Below are positions 22,701 to 35,480 of a stretch of DNA of 64,000 bases, piece after piece. The translations under genes and the position numbers were made by a program. This stretch comes from Hydractinia symbiolongicarpus (taxonomy: Eukaryota; Cnidaria; Hydrozoa; Anthoathecata; Hydractiniidae). Position 1 is the first letter of the stretch. Every line of letters begins with the position of its first letter. The stretch is from positions 24,930,501 to 24,994,500 of the forward strand of contig NC_079879.1 of the NCBI RefSeq assembly GCF_029227915.1, read 5' to 3'. The notes under the pieces were generated by a model. The model was not told the DNA's origin. It searched no databases and saw only the letters and a program-made list of their open reading frames with translations.

Positions 22701-22945
22701 GCAGGTATATAATACGATATAAGGACGTTACAAATGCTCTGCATAAGCAGGTCAATATTGACCTGCTTCATCAAGACACGGTTTTACTAACGGAACCACG
22801 AGTTACGTGGTCAGGGCGGCATAATATGCCGGGCAAAGGAAGGTCAAAATTGATAAGTGTCGGTGGCACCGACACTTATCAACTGAGCGGTTCGCCCGCT
22901 GCGGGTGAACCGGTGAAATAACCATCTGACTCGTGAAAATTACCA
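22701..22945. other. Hairpin module B (candidate structured RNA)
   Basis: A TATA-like GGTATATAATACG (22704) is followed by a perfect 24-bp palindrome (22745-22768), a stem ACCACG/CGTGGT (22795-22811), a stem CGGCAT/ATGCCG (22817-22831), a 15-bp perfect stem with loop GGC (22850-22882) and a 12-bp stem with one wobble (22888-22912). The end matches module A: TGAGC-hairpin-TGAAAT...GACTCG...TTACCATT. The last block runs into the 3' end of the convergent integrase gene. Stem sequences differ from module A, yet pairing and spacing are kept. Confidence 0.6.
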
Positions 22946-23938
22946 TTGTTTTACATGCTCTGGAGGTACTTTAACATCCTCTGGTATTAGCATCAACTCC
23001 TCTGACACAAAGCTTCGATCAGGTCTATCAGCTAAATAGTACAGGAGACGGTTACCAGTCACGATACGATCGAGTCTATACGTTTTTTTGCTCCACCGTG
23101 CGTCTGTCGCGCGTCTTTTAGCATCACCATGCTCTTCTCCTGCAAGTACAAGTATAGACCGTCATCGGGTAGAGGCTTTTTATCAGAGCGCTTCTCACTT
23201 TTCATAAGCGGGACTTCATCCAGCTTGATGGCTTTTGAAGGTTTCATGTCGATGATAGCCGGTTTACTATTGTTCATGCTTTTCACGATAGTGTACACGT
23301 GTTTAACCCATGTGGTACTAGTTTCGTTAGAGGCAAGGTCTTGCGCATCTTGGGGTTTGAACAGTCTCTCCGCGAGCGCCTTGTTATAGGACTCCACGAA
23401 CGCCGTGAAAATATGGTGGTACTTGGTAGTTGCACGTTTTATCTCAACACCCTTGGTCTCTAGCAGCTTACTCGCGTCCAACTTAAACTCACTGTCGTTT
23501 TTACACTGGAATATACTCGAATATTTGAGGGGTCCGGCTTTGTGTATGTCCTTGAGCATGTCAGCTACTTCCCTAGCTTTTTTCGTTCTCAAGGGTCTCG
23601 CTATCTTATACTTTGAAGCTACGTGGATGCCTGTGAGTATATACTTGTACGTGTTTCCATACACTTTATCGTGTGGCATGTAGAGTAAGTCGAATTGGTG
23701 CATTTCATTAGGCTTTGTGATTGTGAAATGCGGATAATTGATGCGCTTGGGGCGTTTGATATGTCTGAGCCACAGGAGTCGCCGAGTCAACCAGTGAGTA
23801 ACACGCTTCTTAGAGAGACCACTCTACTCAGATAGTAGTTTAATGGCTTTGCGTCCAGTCAAGAGATGTTCGGGTTGGTAATAGATTTGGCTTAGCTTCT
23901 TGGCTTCTTCAGCCGTAACTATATGTGCTTTTGACATT
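22940..23938 (-). pseudogene. Retroviral-type (rve) integrase of Polinton 1
   Basis: This would insert the element into host DNA. The start MSKAHIVTAEE lies at 23938. An N-terminal helical part is interrupted by a TAG at about 23824-23826 where a glutamine codon is expected. The catalytic core shows D in MHQFDLLYM, D in CKNDSEF and E in AFVESYNKALAE, with 33 residues between the second D and the E, close to the D-35-E rule. A C-terminal chromodomain-like tail (about 23059-22940) requires a frame change near 23070. It is transcribed towards the plus-strand ATPase row. There is no integrase in Polinton 2. Confidence 0.82.
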
Positions 23939-24017
23939 TATTAGATGTCAAGAAACGTTCCTTACATATATTTGTACACCGCGAAACCCAGCAGAGCTAG
24001 GGACCCTACAATGAACG

Positions 24018-24359
24018 TCAGCTCACCGTCTTGTTGATGTTTGCTGGGTGTGTAGAAGTCGGATAACTTAGGGCCTTCTCGATCGTCGCGGCATAGTACC
24101 CTCTTATGCCTTCATCAAGATCTTTCAAGCTTTCGCCAGCTTGACGCTTAAGCTGTCGTTGCTGATTGTACCAATCGATTTTGCTCTGTCTGTCACGTAC
24201 CCAAGCTGCTTGAGCTTCTTGTAATTGTTCAATAGCTTTGTCATGCCGCTTCCATTCTTCTTCCCCGTGCCCACCAAGCTTGCTGAACAGATAGTTACTC
24301 CCCGAGAATGCTAGAGCGTTAATCAACGCCCCTGCTGCCATGAATGCCATGGTCGCCAT
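24018..24359 (-). CDS. Conserved Polinton virion-associated protein candidate
   Basis: The start MATMAFMAAG at 24359 lies 3 bp from the HNH stop and gives 113 residues. A hydrophobic N-terminus (AFMAAGALINALAFSGSNYLFSKLG) is followed by a long charged coiled-coil helix (EEWKRHDKAIEQLQEAQAAW...). I recall similar short proteins with an N-terminal anchor and a helical body in cnidarian Polintons, without known function. The frame is intact. Confidence 0.6.
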   Translation of the reverse strand: MATMAFMAAGALINALAFSGSNYLFSKLGGHGEEEWKRHDKAIEQLQEAQAAWVRDRQSKIDWYNQQRQLKRQAGESLKDLDEGIRGYYAATIEKALSYPTSTHPANINKTVS

Positions 24360-24361
24360 GT

Positions 24362-24939
24362 TTATCTTGAGACGAAGCGGTTGCCTTTTGCAAAGTTCTC
24401 GCTTGCCCACATGGGTTGCGTATTGGTGTAGTGAAATCTCCTACCAACCTCGGCAAGCGATGAAGCATCGCCGTCTTCTCGATATTTAAGTGGGATTTTG
24501 TGATCAACATGCCACTCCCCGTAATTGTCCCAGGCCATACCCTCTGAAACTGGTCCTCGATATGGGCACGCAGCGTCGCGATATCGCAACCGAGATACCC
24601 TCGGGAGCTAAGCTCCTTGTTACCCTTGAGGGCTGTGTGGACCTGACATCGTACATTATGAGCAAGATGGCCGGCAGGGTTGCAGTTTTTGCACTCGGAT
24701 TTTCGCCTACCATGCTCGATGCATATACTTCCACCTCCACAATCATGCGGGCAACCACTACAGTCCTTACATTGACTCTTCTGTTTTTGATGGGGGCATT
24801 TGTTTCTTTCCCTTTACGTCTTTGCACTATCGAGGCATTTGATGCACATTTTTGTCAGTTGACCATTACGTTTGTTGATCCTAAAATTGTTTAAAGATAA
24901 AGAGTGATTACAGTTTAAACAACATTTGACCTCCTCCAT
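24362..24939 (-). pseudogene. HNH endonuclease, Polinton 1 copy B, frameshifted
   Basis: It starts MEEVKCCLNCNHS, like copy A. The middle has extra zinc-type clusters (CKDCSGCPHDC, CIEHGRRKSECKNC). The HNH core is WHVDHKIPLKY with HYTNTQPMWASENFAKGNR at the end. Frames change near 24815 and near 24585, so it is broken. It lies on the minus strand with the capsid and integrase genes, while copy A is on the plus strand with PolB. Two divergent HNH paralogues in one Polinton is unusual. Confidence 0.75.
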
Positions 24940-24989
24940 TTTTTTTGTTGTTGTGTCTACATTCAGCAGACACAACCCTTGGTCACGTC

Positions 24990-26221
24990 TTAATATTCCA
25001 CAGAGTGGAAGCGCCCATCCAGAACATTCAGCTGCGCATCTCGGAGCAAGTACACGTAGCACTTGATCTCCCCGGTCCCATCTGCCTTCTTGGTCATATG
25101 CAAGGTGATCCCATCGCTAAGCCTTTGCAGGGGCCTTCCAGAACCATTGCTCGAAAATCTATGAACAACGCGTAACGCTCAGTCATTAACTGACCGATGG
25201 TCACCTCCGAGTCGTGGCTACCAAATAGTTCAACAATTTGCTCGAGATGATCTTTCGGGAGCATAGCATGCGAGTAGAATTCGTTATGCTCACCTTCTAC
25301 TGTGATTGCGATTTTCTCAATCTTGGGGTTGTAGAAGACCTCGTTAGCGCCAGAAAAAGATTTCACTTTCCCGGGGTCTACGAATAGTAGTAAGACTTCA
25401 AACTCTTGGCAGGAGTGTCGATCTGGACATTATAGCTGGTATCAGCCTTTTTTATCGTTATAACCTTGCTGCGGAGTTCACACTCATAGGGTAGGGCAAG
25501 ACGGCTGTATCGAGACATCATAGCGCTCGCGAGACCCTCATTGGTAACCTTGTCAAACTCGAAGCAGATGTTGGTGATCTTATACCCACTATCAGCGGGC
25601 TTAGCTGCCGTGCTTCCAGCAGACGCCGTACCAGCATATGTGATGACTTGGTCGTGAGGTGCAAAGTATTACAAACTGCAACCTGCATGATAGAATGGCA
25701 GATCCCTCGTAAGTTCGAACATTTTGCCGATTGAGATGCAAAATGTATTGTCGTAAGCTGCCACGATCGCTTTTTCTTCATCATTTCCTACATGGTCACT
25801 AGCTTTTACTTGCAGAGCCCTGATGGTACCATCGTTGGGATTTATGCCTCCAAGATTAGGTTGTTCACTCGATCAAACTTTGGGATCCACAGATCCTGAT
25901 ACACTGCGAGGACATTGAAATCGCTGTTGTTCTGCACTTTATTACCATTCAGGCTTATGCAAAAGTTTTGAACCAGGGCCTTGCCAATGTTGCTGACGAT
26001 GGTGCGTTTGGTGTTGGTACCAGTAAGCTCCAAGTCTAAGAGGAGTTTGAGAGAACCTGGGAAAACACATCATTCTGACCCATGTTTGGTACATCAACGT
26101 ATAGATCTTCGTTCTGGTTGATTGTTGAGGGGACATGGCTCACCTTGACACGCTGTTTCTTGCCTTTCATGGCAAGCATTGTTTTTAATTCCTTATTGGG
26201 ATTTATCTTCGTTCCGTACAT
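24990..26221 (-). pseudogene. Major capsid protein (double jelly roll), Polinton 1
   Basis: The frame pieces together give about 410 residues. Marks of the cnidarian Polinton capsid are the start MYGTKINPN, KKQRVKVSHVPSTI, YVDVPNMGQND, LTGTNTKRTIVSNIG, the FYNPKI block (near 25320), SHAMLPKDHLEQIV and the end DAQLNVLDGRFHSVEY. Frames shift near 26040 and again in the 25380-25840 region, with at least two stops, so no capsid could be made. It would form the hexagonal shell. A homologue lies at 56076-57132 in Polinton 2, and both sit back-to-back with the coiled-coil gene. Confidence 0.82.
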
Positions 26222-26249
26222 TTATTAGTAGGCAATTGCGGTTGAATAA

Positions 26250-27453
26250 ATGCCGATTAATCCGATATATGAAGGAGATGATTTCACGCCAGAGGAAGGC
26301 ATTCCAGACGAGCCTGAGGAGTTCAGTATCCAGAGTGAGATCCTTCGACCCGAGGATATTTCAGGGCCCAGCTCCGCGGGCATCGCTAGCTCCACGCTAG
26401 TAGGCTCGGAACTAGACACTACGCTAACGTCACGGGGAGAGCTACTGAAATCAAAGTTAATAGCCTTTACGAAGCTCTTGGGGTGGAGCTGGTCACGACG
26501 AAGGAAGGTGAACTGAGGAAAGCTTCCGCGATAGAGAAGGATCTAGGTGTGCACCGCCTACAAAACCTGGGCTTTACAGATTATACCAAGCCAAAAAAGG
26601 GCTGGATGAAGAGGCTCATTAACAGGTACGAGAAGGTTGAGAAAACTGAAAATATTTCGATGCAACCATTGGGTGAGATCAGGAACGTCGTCGATGCCAC
26701 GGAGAGCCTTATGCATGAGTTTGATGGCTTCAGCGATCGCGAGAGAAGGGGGCTTGACATTGAGCTTCAGACGATCCGGGGTAACCTGAAAATCCTGACA
26801 AGCAAGATGATTTCATACGAGAATGAGATCACGATAATAGAAAGGAATATCAAAGAGCTTGAGGGGAAGAAGGCTAACACACCCGGAGTATCTAACGAAC
26901 AGCTAGCTATCTGGGACAGGGATATAGCCGAGGCTAAGAAAGAGCTAGAACTCCAAGGTCAAAAAGATGCCACAGTAGAAGCACATGGCATACTATCATT
27001 CAGCATCCATACTCAGCTCAGGAGAATCAAAGACACCCTGATCAAGATCGCAGAGGATGATAAAACTTTGGCTGAAAAACTGAGGATCCTGTTCAAAGAG
27101 CAGGGTATTACTATAGCCAGTATCGTCTCCGCTGTTGACTTGCTGGTCTCTACCATCGTCCTGCCAGTTACGAGAGTTGGAAGCACTGCCGGAGGAGCTG
27201 CTGGAGGAAGTGCTGGGGCAAGGGTTTTGTACGGAAACAGCTTGAAAGACTGGGGAGATTTTTGAAGTACCTAGCAGGTATGGCTGGCTCAGCCTTGCCT
27301 GGGATAATTGGTAGTATTGTATCGTTCTTTTACAGAGTTGCAGCGAGAGTCGTCGAGTTCGCGGGAAAGCATTTATACATGGTCATGGCTGCCGCCGTGG
27401 ATATTGTTGTTGCGTATATAGGTAACAGGAGGAATAAGGGTAAATCGCACTGA
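26250..27453 (+). pseudogene. Coiled-coil membrane protein of Polinton 1
   Basis: This is one protein of about 400 residues split by frame changes near 26490 and at 27262. The acidic start MPINPIYEGDD is followed by a RLQNLGFTDYTKP block, a long coiled coil (about 26690-27110), then FKEQGITIASIVSAVD and a hydrophobic glycine-rich part. The last piece has LPGIIGSIVSFFYR and a hydrophobic end followed by RRNKGKSH. The GITIAS and LPGIIGSI blocks recur in cnidarian Polintons. Function unknown. A long helical rod plus C-terminal membrane segments could suit a virion membrane or entry role. It is divergently transcribed from the capsid gene, about 28 bp apart. Confidence 0.72.
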
Positions 27454-27491
27454 GAGTCTAGTATGTTGTTCAACACATTAGATCTATTTAT

Positions 27492-27690
27492 TCATCCAGA
27501 TGATAACGAGTATTTGATAATGGTAGCCTTGGTGTCATCGTGCCGAGTTGCATCAACTCCTGGCGCAGTGTGCGACTCTGATCGGGGGAGAGTGGCACCC
27601 TCTCCCGTTTCATGACTTGGTGCTTGTTGTTTCAACGACTCGATACTCTGCCTAGGAGGTGTGGTGAAGGATGCCTGTACATTATTCAAT
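27492..27690 (-). pseudogene. C-terminal remnant of a Polinton late gene
   Basis: A minus-strand frame convergent with the coiled-coil gene codes a proline/serine-rich tail with RHDDTKATII near its end. In Polinton 2 the gene at the equivalent place (53860-54840) ends with a similar QHEDTKVALI before a membrane anchor. Position and tail suggest this is the stub of that gene, cut at the element's broken right edge. The similarity is short. Confidence 0.4.
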
Positions 27691-30040
<2,350 letters not shown>

Positions 30041-30319
30041 TTTGAAAGTCTTCCATATGGACCTCTGCAGAAGTATATATCTGATGATATTGATACTATA
30101 TTAGATGTAGCCCATATGAAGAATCATTATGTAGTTTCTTGTAACGAAGACAAAAATCTGCTATGTAAAACAGCTCAGCAGAAAAATATTGATCCACCGG
30201 ATGTAGTAATTTACAAATTTAGTGCTGCTTTAATAGATAAAGCATCGCAAGTTCCAGGTTTTGAAAATGTTCCAGTACCTGTAATGAATATTCTGATGGA
30301 ATATGGAAATAATTATATT
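30041..30319 (+). CDS. Exon of an unidentified multi-exon gene
   Basis: This is 279 bp, exactly 93 codons, bounded by TTTTATTTTAG and GTAAGT. The frame is open, starting FESLPYGPLQKYI and ending PVPVMNILMEYGNNYI. Composition is that of a globular protein. I do not recognise the family. The next candidate coding sequence on the same strand lies after the Helitron composite (35481 onward), so the insertion appears to sit in an intron. Confidence 0.5.
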
Positions 30320-30624
30320 GTAAGTGTTTAACCATGGCAGCTGTTTTTGTTCTGTATTTTTTTTCTTGCCAAGAAAATACTATCAATCTACAATTTTGCA
30401 CAGGAAATATTTTTGTATTATAATTTTGTATTATATATATATATTTACTAGCCGGGAAACCCGGCGTCGAAACAACGGGATAAGCCACAAGTCAAGGTGT
30501 GACCATGCGTTGAACGCCCTGAGGAGTGCTTAATAAGAGTCGTAAACTGTGCCACACGGTCAGGTGGGTGCTTTAGTACAGGTATGCAGTATGCCGTAAA
30601 TCAAGTAAAGCGCATACACCATTA

Positions 30625-33457
30625 TAGTGTTGCAACTCTCACATATTTTTCAAAAAATAACTTTCCCGCAACAAAAGCTGAAATAAAAAACAGAGTTTAC
30701 AAACCGTTGTTACTCCGTCATAGCAAAAACAATTAGTCAATATTGTTTTATTTTGCGGAATAAGTTTCAGTAAACGTTAAAAAATTAATCGTGACATCGG
30801 GCTAAGCGTTTAGTACAGCTAAACAGAGTTGAAGAGGCGTGTAGGGACAATACTCTTTTGAAAAAGCTTTCTCGCAGACTCTGTTTAAATTAAAACACAG
30901 GAAACAGTCCACTACCAACACGGGGTTGAGCGGTTAGTCAGGGTCGGATCCAGCTATAGGCGAGGTAGGCTAAAGCCTACATTGAGATGGAGCTATTAAA
31001 ATCCTGCATATGATAATTCTATGGAGAAGCAGCTCGTGAGAGAATCGACAAGAAATATTCGTAGATCGCGCGCGGTCATCGTGTACGTGAAAATGTTATA
31101 GCCAGTGGCGCTTTGAATCCCGTTTGTTTACGTTGTCTCGATAATCTAACAATTTTTGTCTTTCCAATCGAGACACGCCAATCTGCCTTAGAAAATCACT
31201 TGTCCTAAAACTCGCAAGTAGGCTAAAGTCTGGACAGCTGTTTTTAGTAACCTATGGCACACAGTTATTTCAACGGGGATTTCAAATTCGCGAAAACACA
31301 GTCTAGTTGCCTACTACTTTTCACTCGCAAGTAGGCTGAAATTCAACTCGCAAGTAGGCTCAGAGGACTGGTGACAAACTCAAATTCGGGTCAAAGTTCA
31401 GTGAGCCAGAAAATAGATGATCAAACATGGCTTCTAGATATGCTCAGATATGTGTGTTTCGTGAGATTTGTGTTTCAGGTGAGTTTTCAGAGTTTTTGTT
31501 GGTTTCATATTTTATAAAACACCGGAATAATGTCATGCATGAATCATATGTCCAGCTAGCTAGGAACTTGTTAGTCTTGTTTGAGTTTATACTACCTGGC
31601 CTGTGGAAGACATCATCTCCCCCCCCCCCCCCCCCACACTGCCAACTTATTTATGTCTGCATGTAGCTAGAGTAGTATGAACAGAGTGTCGAGGAAGATT
31701 GAAAAATAGTCAGTCCAGTTGTGCATCGAGAATAGATCTTATTATTTTTAGTAATGTATAGCTAGCATCTTGAAGAAACAAAAGTTCAACAGTGAGTTTT
31801 TTTTTTTTTTTACCTTCTATTGTTTTGTCTTGCTGTATCATTCCTGTTTTCAACGAAACTCTTGTATTTCTGGGTTCAATTCCCAGTAGGAGTAATTGTT
31901 CATTACTGTTTCATTTCAAGAAAGAAATGAAAAAAGAAAGACAGACAGAAATAAGGAAGAGAGTTAGTCAATACAGTTGCATATTGAAATAGAAAGTTTG
32001 TCCTTTTTGTTATTCAGAAGACTGTCAAAGGTGTGAAACAATTTTTCTGTGTGTCAAAATTTATTCGATTCTTTGTATTTTCTGTCATAAAAACAACTGC
32101 ATTGTCGTCATTTTTCGACACATTTAGAGCCATTTGAGGCATTTAGAGGGCTCTTAAAGCATTGGCTTCCAGGGCTCCGCCCTGGACCCGTTGGGGGCTC
32201 ACAACGCCCCCAAAAATCCCAGTTGTTCTGGATTGCGCCCGATAAGGCGCAATGCAACGCCCCGTTGGGGCGTTGTAAATTCAATTATTCTAAAAAAATT
32301 TTTTTAAGAATTTTTTTATATAGGCCTACATCCAGTAATTCTCTGGATCCGACCCTGTTAGTCGAGGTAAACATTGTTGGACATTCGTACAGGCGTGATT
32401 CCCAAAAAAGTTTTAAAACTAATTGTCACAGTGGGCTGCCCGCATAGGCGTAACAGCCTTTTCCAAAAAACAGGCTATTGTTAACACTGAGCTGACCGCT
32501 TAGTACAGTTAAACAGACTTGAACAGTACCCTTCCCCAAAAAAACTTTATCATAACCTCGGTTTAAATGACAACACAGGAAATAGCCTGTCGTTACCCCT
32601 CCAGCTAAAGCAATTGCTCAGCCATTTTATTTGCAAAAAATGTTTTAAGAAAATAATTAAAGGTGTACAGCTACCTAGCTAAACTGCATTTAGCATAAGA
32701 TTTATTGCTGAGAATATTGCGATATTGATAGCCAAACTGAATTTTTATACTATCACTTTTTAGGTAAATATATGAGATAGCTAAATGGCTATATCCTCGA
32801 CATAAAAACAAATGTTGGGTTGGAGAAAAACCTCTTATACCAAACAAAATTACTAAAAAGTAAGGCTATTAGCTAGTAGCCTTCAAATTATTCGCTCCTA
32901 GCCAAAAATCCGAAAACTGGTGCGTTTAATATCTGCACGTAGCTAAAAAACGTGACAATATATTTATCTTCACATTTTAGAACATAAAAAAAAATATTAC
33001 AAATTTAAAGAGCTTATAGAAGACAAAAAGGTGAAACAGACTTAGAAACAAACTGACCACCATTACTTTTTTAAAAACTAAAAATGGCCATCATGTTTCT
33101 TCGTTGGCATGTCTAGGCCGCGAAAGTCTTGATTGGTTTTTCAAAGAATCAGGCGTTTTGATTGGTATACACGTGCGAGCGGTCAAAACAAAGTCAGTTA
33201 AACTGTCAGTAAAACCATCCTATTTGTTTTCTGTGGCTCCTGGGTGGATCGGCGCATTTAAATAATGAATTCATTTTAATCACTTAATTTGTTTTTTAAA
33301 TTAGAGGTTTATCAATTAAATTAAATAAATTATGTAAGGAAATAAATTAATTTCTGTAATTTATTTTAATAAATCATAAGATTTCCAATTAAACAACCCC
33401 CTGGTTTCTAAAACTTCGCGGAAAGATCAAAGGAATATCGGTAACCCTTTTGAACAG
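30625..33457. repeat. Tandem 1.4-kb unit, copy 1 (with insertion)
   Basis: It starts TAGTGTTGCAACTCTCAC and ends GGTAACCCTTTTGAACAG. Apart from the 1419-bp insertion and its 5-bp target copy, it is nearly identical to copy 2, with only scattered single-base differences. Confidence 0.9.
30939..32357. mobile_element. hAT-like non-autonomous DNA transposon (1419 bp)
   Basis: Perfect 15-bp terminal inverted repeats: CAGGGTCGGATCCAG at the left and its complement at the right. It is flanked by TTAGT on both sides (30934-30938 and 32358-32362). The sister copy at about 33770 has a single TTAGT, which proves the insertion and a 5-bp duplication. The CAGGG terminus resembles hAT elements, but most hATs duplicate 8 bp, so the superfamily is open. 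Inside are repeated GTAGGCT motifs and a CCCC run at 31620-31635. No transposase frame is present. Confidence 0.75.
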
Positions 33458-33459
33458 TG

Positions 33460-34866
33460 TAGTGTTGCAACTCTCACATATTTTTCAAAAAATAACTTTC
33501 CCGCAACAAAAGCTGAAATAAAAAACAGAGTTTACAAACCGTTGTTACTCCGTCATAGCAAAAACAATTAGTCAATATTGTTTTATTTTGCGGAATAGGT
33601 TTCAGTAAACGTTAAAAAATTAATCGTGACATCGGGCTAAGCGTTTAGTACAGCTAAACAGAGTTGAAGAGGCGTGTAGGGACAATACTCTTTTGAAAAA
33701 GCTTTCTCACAGACTCTGTTTAAATTAAAACACAGGAAACAGTCCACTACCAACACGGGGTTGAGCGGTTAGTCGAGGTAAACATTGTTGGACATTCGTA
33801 CAGGCGTGATTCCCAAAAAAGTTTTAAAACTAATTGTCACAGTGGGCTGCCCGCATAGGCGTAACAGCCTTTTCCAAAAAACAGGCTATTGTTAACACTG
33901 AGCTGACCGCTTAGTACAGTTAAACAGACTTGAACAGTACCCTTCCCCAAAAATACTTTATCATAACCTCGGTTTAAATGACAACACAGGAAATAGCCTG
34001 TCGTTGCCCCTCCAGCTAAAGCAATTGCTCAGCCATTTTATTTGCAAAAAATGTTTTAAGAAAATAATTAAAGGTGTACAGCTACCTAGCTAAACTGCAT
34101 TTAGCATAAGATTTATTGCTGAGAATATTGCGATATTGATAGCCAAACTGAATTTTTATACTATCACTTTTTAGGTAAATATATGAGATAGCTAAATGGC
34201 TATATCCTCGACATAAAAACAAATGTTGGGTTGGAGAAAAACCTCTTATACCAAACAAAATTACTAAAAAGTAAGGCTATTAGCTAGTAGCCTTCAAATT
34301 ATTCGCTCCTAGCCAAAAATCCGAAAACTGGTGCGTTTAATATCTGCACGTAGCTAAAAAACGTGACAATATATTTATCTTCACATTTTAGAACATAAAA
34401 AAAATATTACAAATTTAGAGAGCTTATAGAAGACAAAAAGGTGAAACAGACTTAGAAACAAACTGACCACCATTACTTTTTAAAAACTAAAAATGGCCAT
34501 CATGTTTCTTCGTTGGCATGTCTAGGCCGTGAAAGTCTTGATTGGTTTTTCAAAGAATCAGGCGTTTTGATTGGTATACACGTGCGAGCGGTCAAAACAA
34601 AGTCAGTTAAACTGTCAGTAAAACCATCCTATTTGTTTTCTGTGGCTCCTGGGTGGATCGGCGCATTTAAATAATGAATTCATTTTAATCACTTAATTTG
34701 TTTTTTAAATTAGAGGTTTATCAATTAAATTAATTAAATTATGTAAGGAAATAAATTAATTTTTGTAATTTATTTTAATAAATCATAAGATTTCCAATTA
34801 AACAACCCCCTGGTTTCTAAAACTTCGCGGAAAGATCAAAGGAATATCGGTAACCCTTTTGAACAG
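33460..34866. repeat. Tandem 1.4-kb unit, copy 2 (empty site)
   Basis: The same unit without the hAT-like insertion; the empty target reads GGTTAGTCGAGG near 33765-33778. No coding was recognised in the unit. Confidence 0.9.
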
Positions 34867-34892
34867 ACAAAATACGGCTATTATTATAGAGA

Positions 34893-35384
34893 CTAGTCGA
34901 TAAGGCCCGTGGAAAAATCCACTTAGGCAGGATAACAGAGAAAAACAGCCGTCATTTAAATTTTGATGACGTCAGCAAAGACATGTGAGAACACAAAAAT
35001 TTTTTAGAAATGTGTATGCCTGTTGCCTTCATCGTATAGATCTTGAAACGCTGATCAAGAAAATGTATAGGAATATGTACTTTTGACAAACGGTTGCAGA
35101 GATATCAAGGCCTAAAGGTTTTTTGATGACGTCATCAACCCGTCCATTCCGAAACGGATTCGGGGACCAGGTTTGAAAAACTTTCCCAAATTGGTCCTAG
35201 GTGGTCCCTTGACGTCACCACCTCGTTTCCAAGTTATTTGGCCCCAATGTTTTAGGTGCACTGGTCGTCATATCGTCATAAAATTTAACAAATAAGACAT
35301 GTATTTTTCGGCTACATCAAAGGAAAATAAACACATCCACTTTGCATGTCACGGAGACACGGAACTGGCGTATTATTATATAGA
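34893..35384 (-). mobile_element. Helitron-like element A (492 bp)
   Basis: The minus strand starts TCTATATAATAATACGCCAG at 35384 (preceded by A) and ends with GTGGATTTTTCCAC...CGACTAG at 34896-34893. It is the same family as the 2.9-6.7 kb array. Elements A and B share one A|T target: A before A, T after B. Confidence 0.75.
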
Positions 35385-35480
35385 TGTCTGCTAGTGTTGA
35401 CTAAATTATGTTTACTTCAAAACCGTAACCTATTCTTTTATTATGAAAACAACCAAATGCTGTTTTTTGTGTTTGCATAG

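Larger units (their letters stand above)
15106..27690 (+). mobile_element. Polinton/Maverick element 1, right end lost
   Basis: This is about 12.6 kb with the gene set of Polintons: protein-primed PolB, packaging ATPase, retroviral-type integrase and double-jelly-roll capsid. The left terminus AGATAGGAAAATGTG matches the terminus of Polinton 2 (AGATAAGGAAATGTA). No matching right terminal repeat is found. Sequence with Polinton composition stops near 27690 in the middle of a minus-strand gene, and AT-rich host DNA follows. Coding density is high and GC clearly above the flanks. Stops and frameshifts in PolB, ATPase, integrase, capsid and coiled-coil genes show it is dead. Confidence 0.85.
30448..34892 (-). 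mobile_element. Helitron-like element B, 4.4 kb with internal duplication
   Basis: The minus strand starts TCTCTATAATAATAGCCG (from 34892) and ends with the hairpin CCGGGTTTCCCGG directly followed by CTAG (30451-30448), then a host T. Inside are two tandem 1.4-kb copies, one carrying a hAT-like insertion. No helicase or Rep coding is present. Its 5' end directly abuts the CTAG of element A (34893-35384). Confidence 0.6.

Noticed and set aside
22372-22921. Short plus-strand frames in the hairpin block
   Set aside because: They run through perfect inverted repeats, are not alike between modules A and B, and lack motifs, so coding is unlikely.
22290-22945. CRISPR-like array or tRNA genes
   Set aside because: The hairpins differ in sequence and spacing, there are no identical direct repeats with spacers, and no cloverleaf can be drawn. 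The GGTTCGCCC at 22889 resembles a B box but has no matching A box at the right distance.
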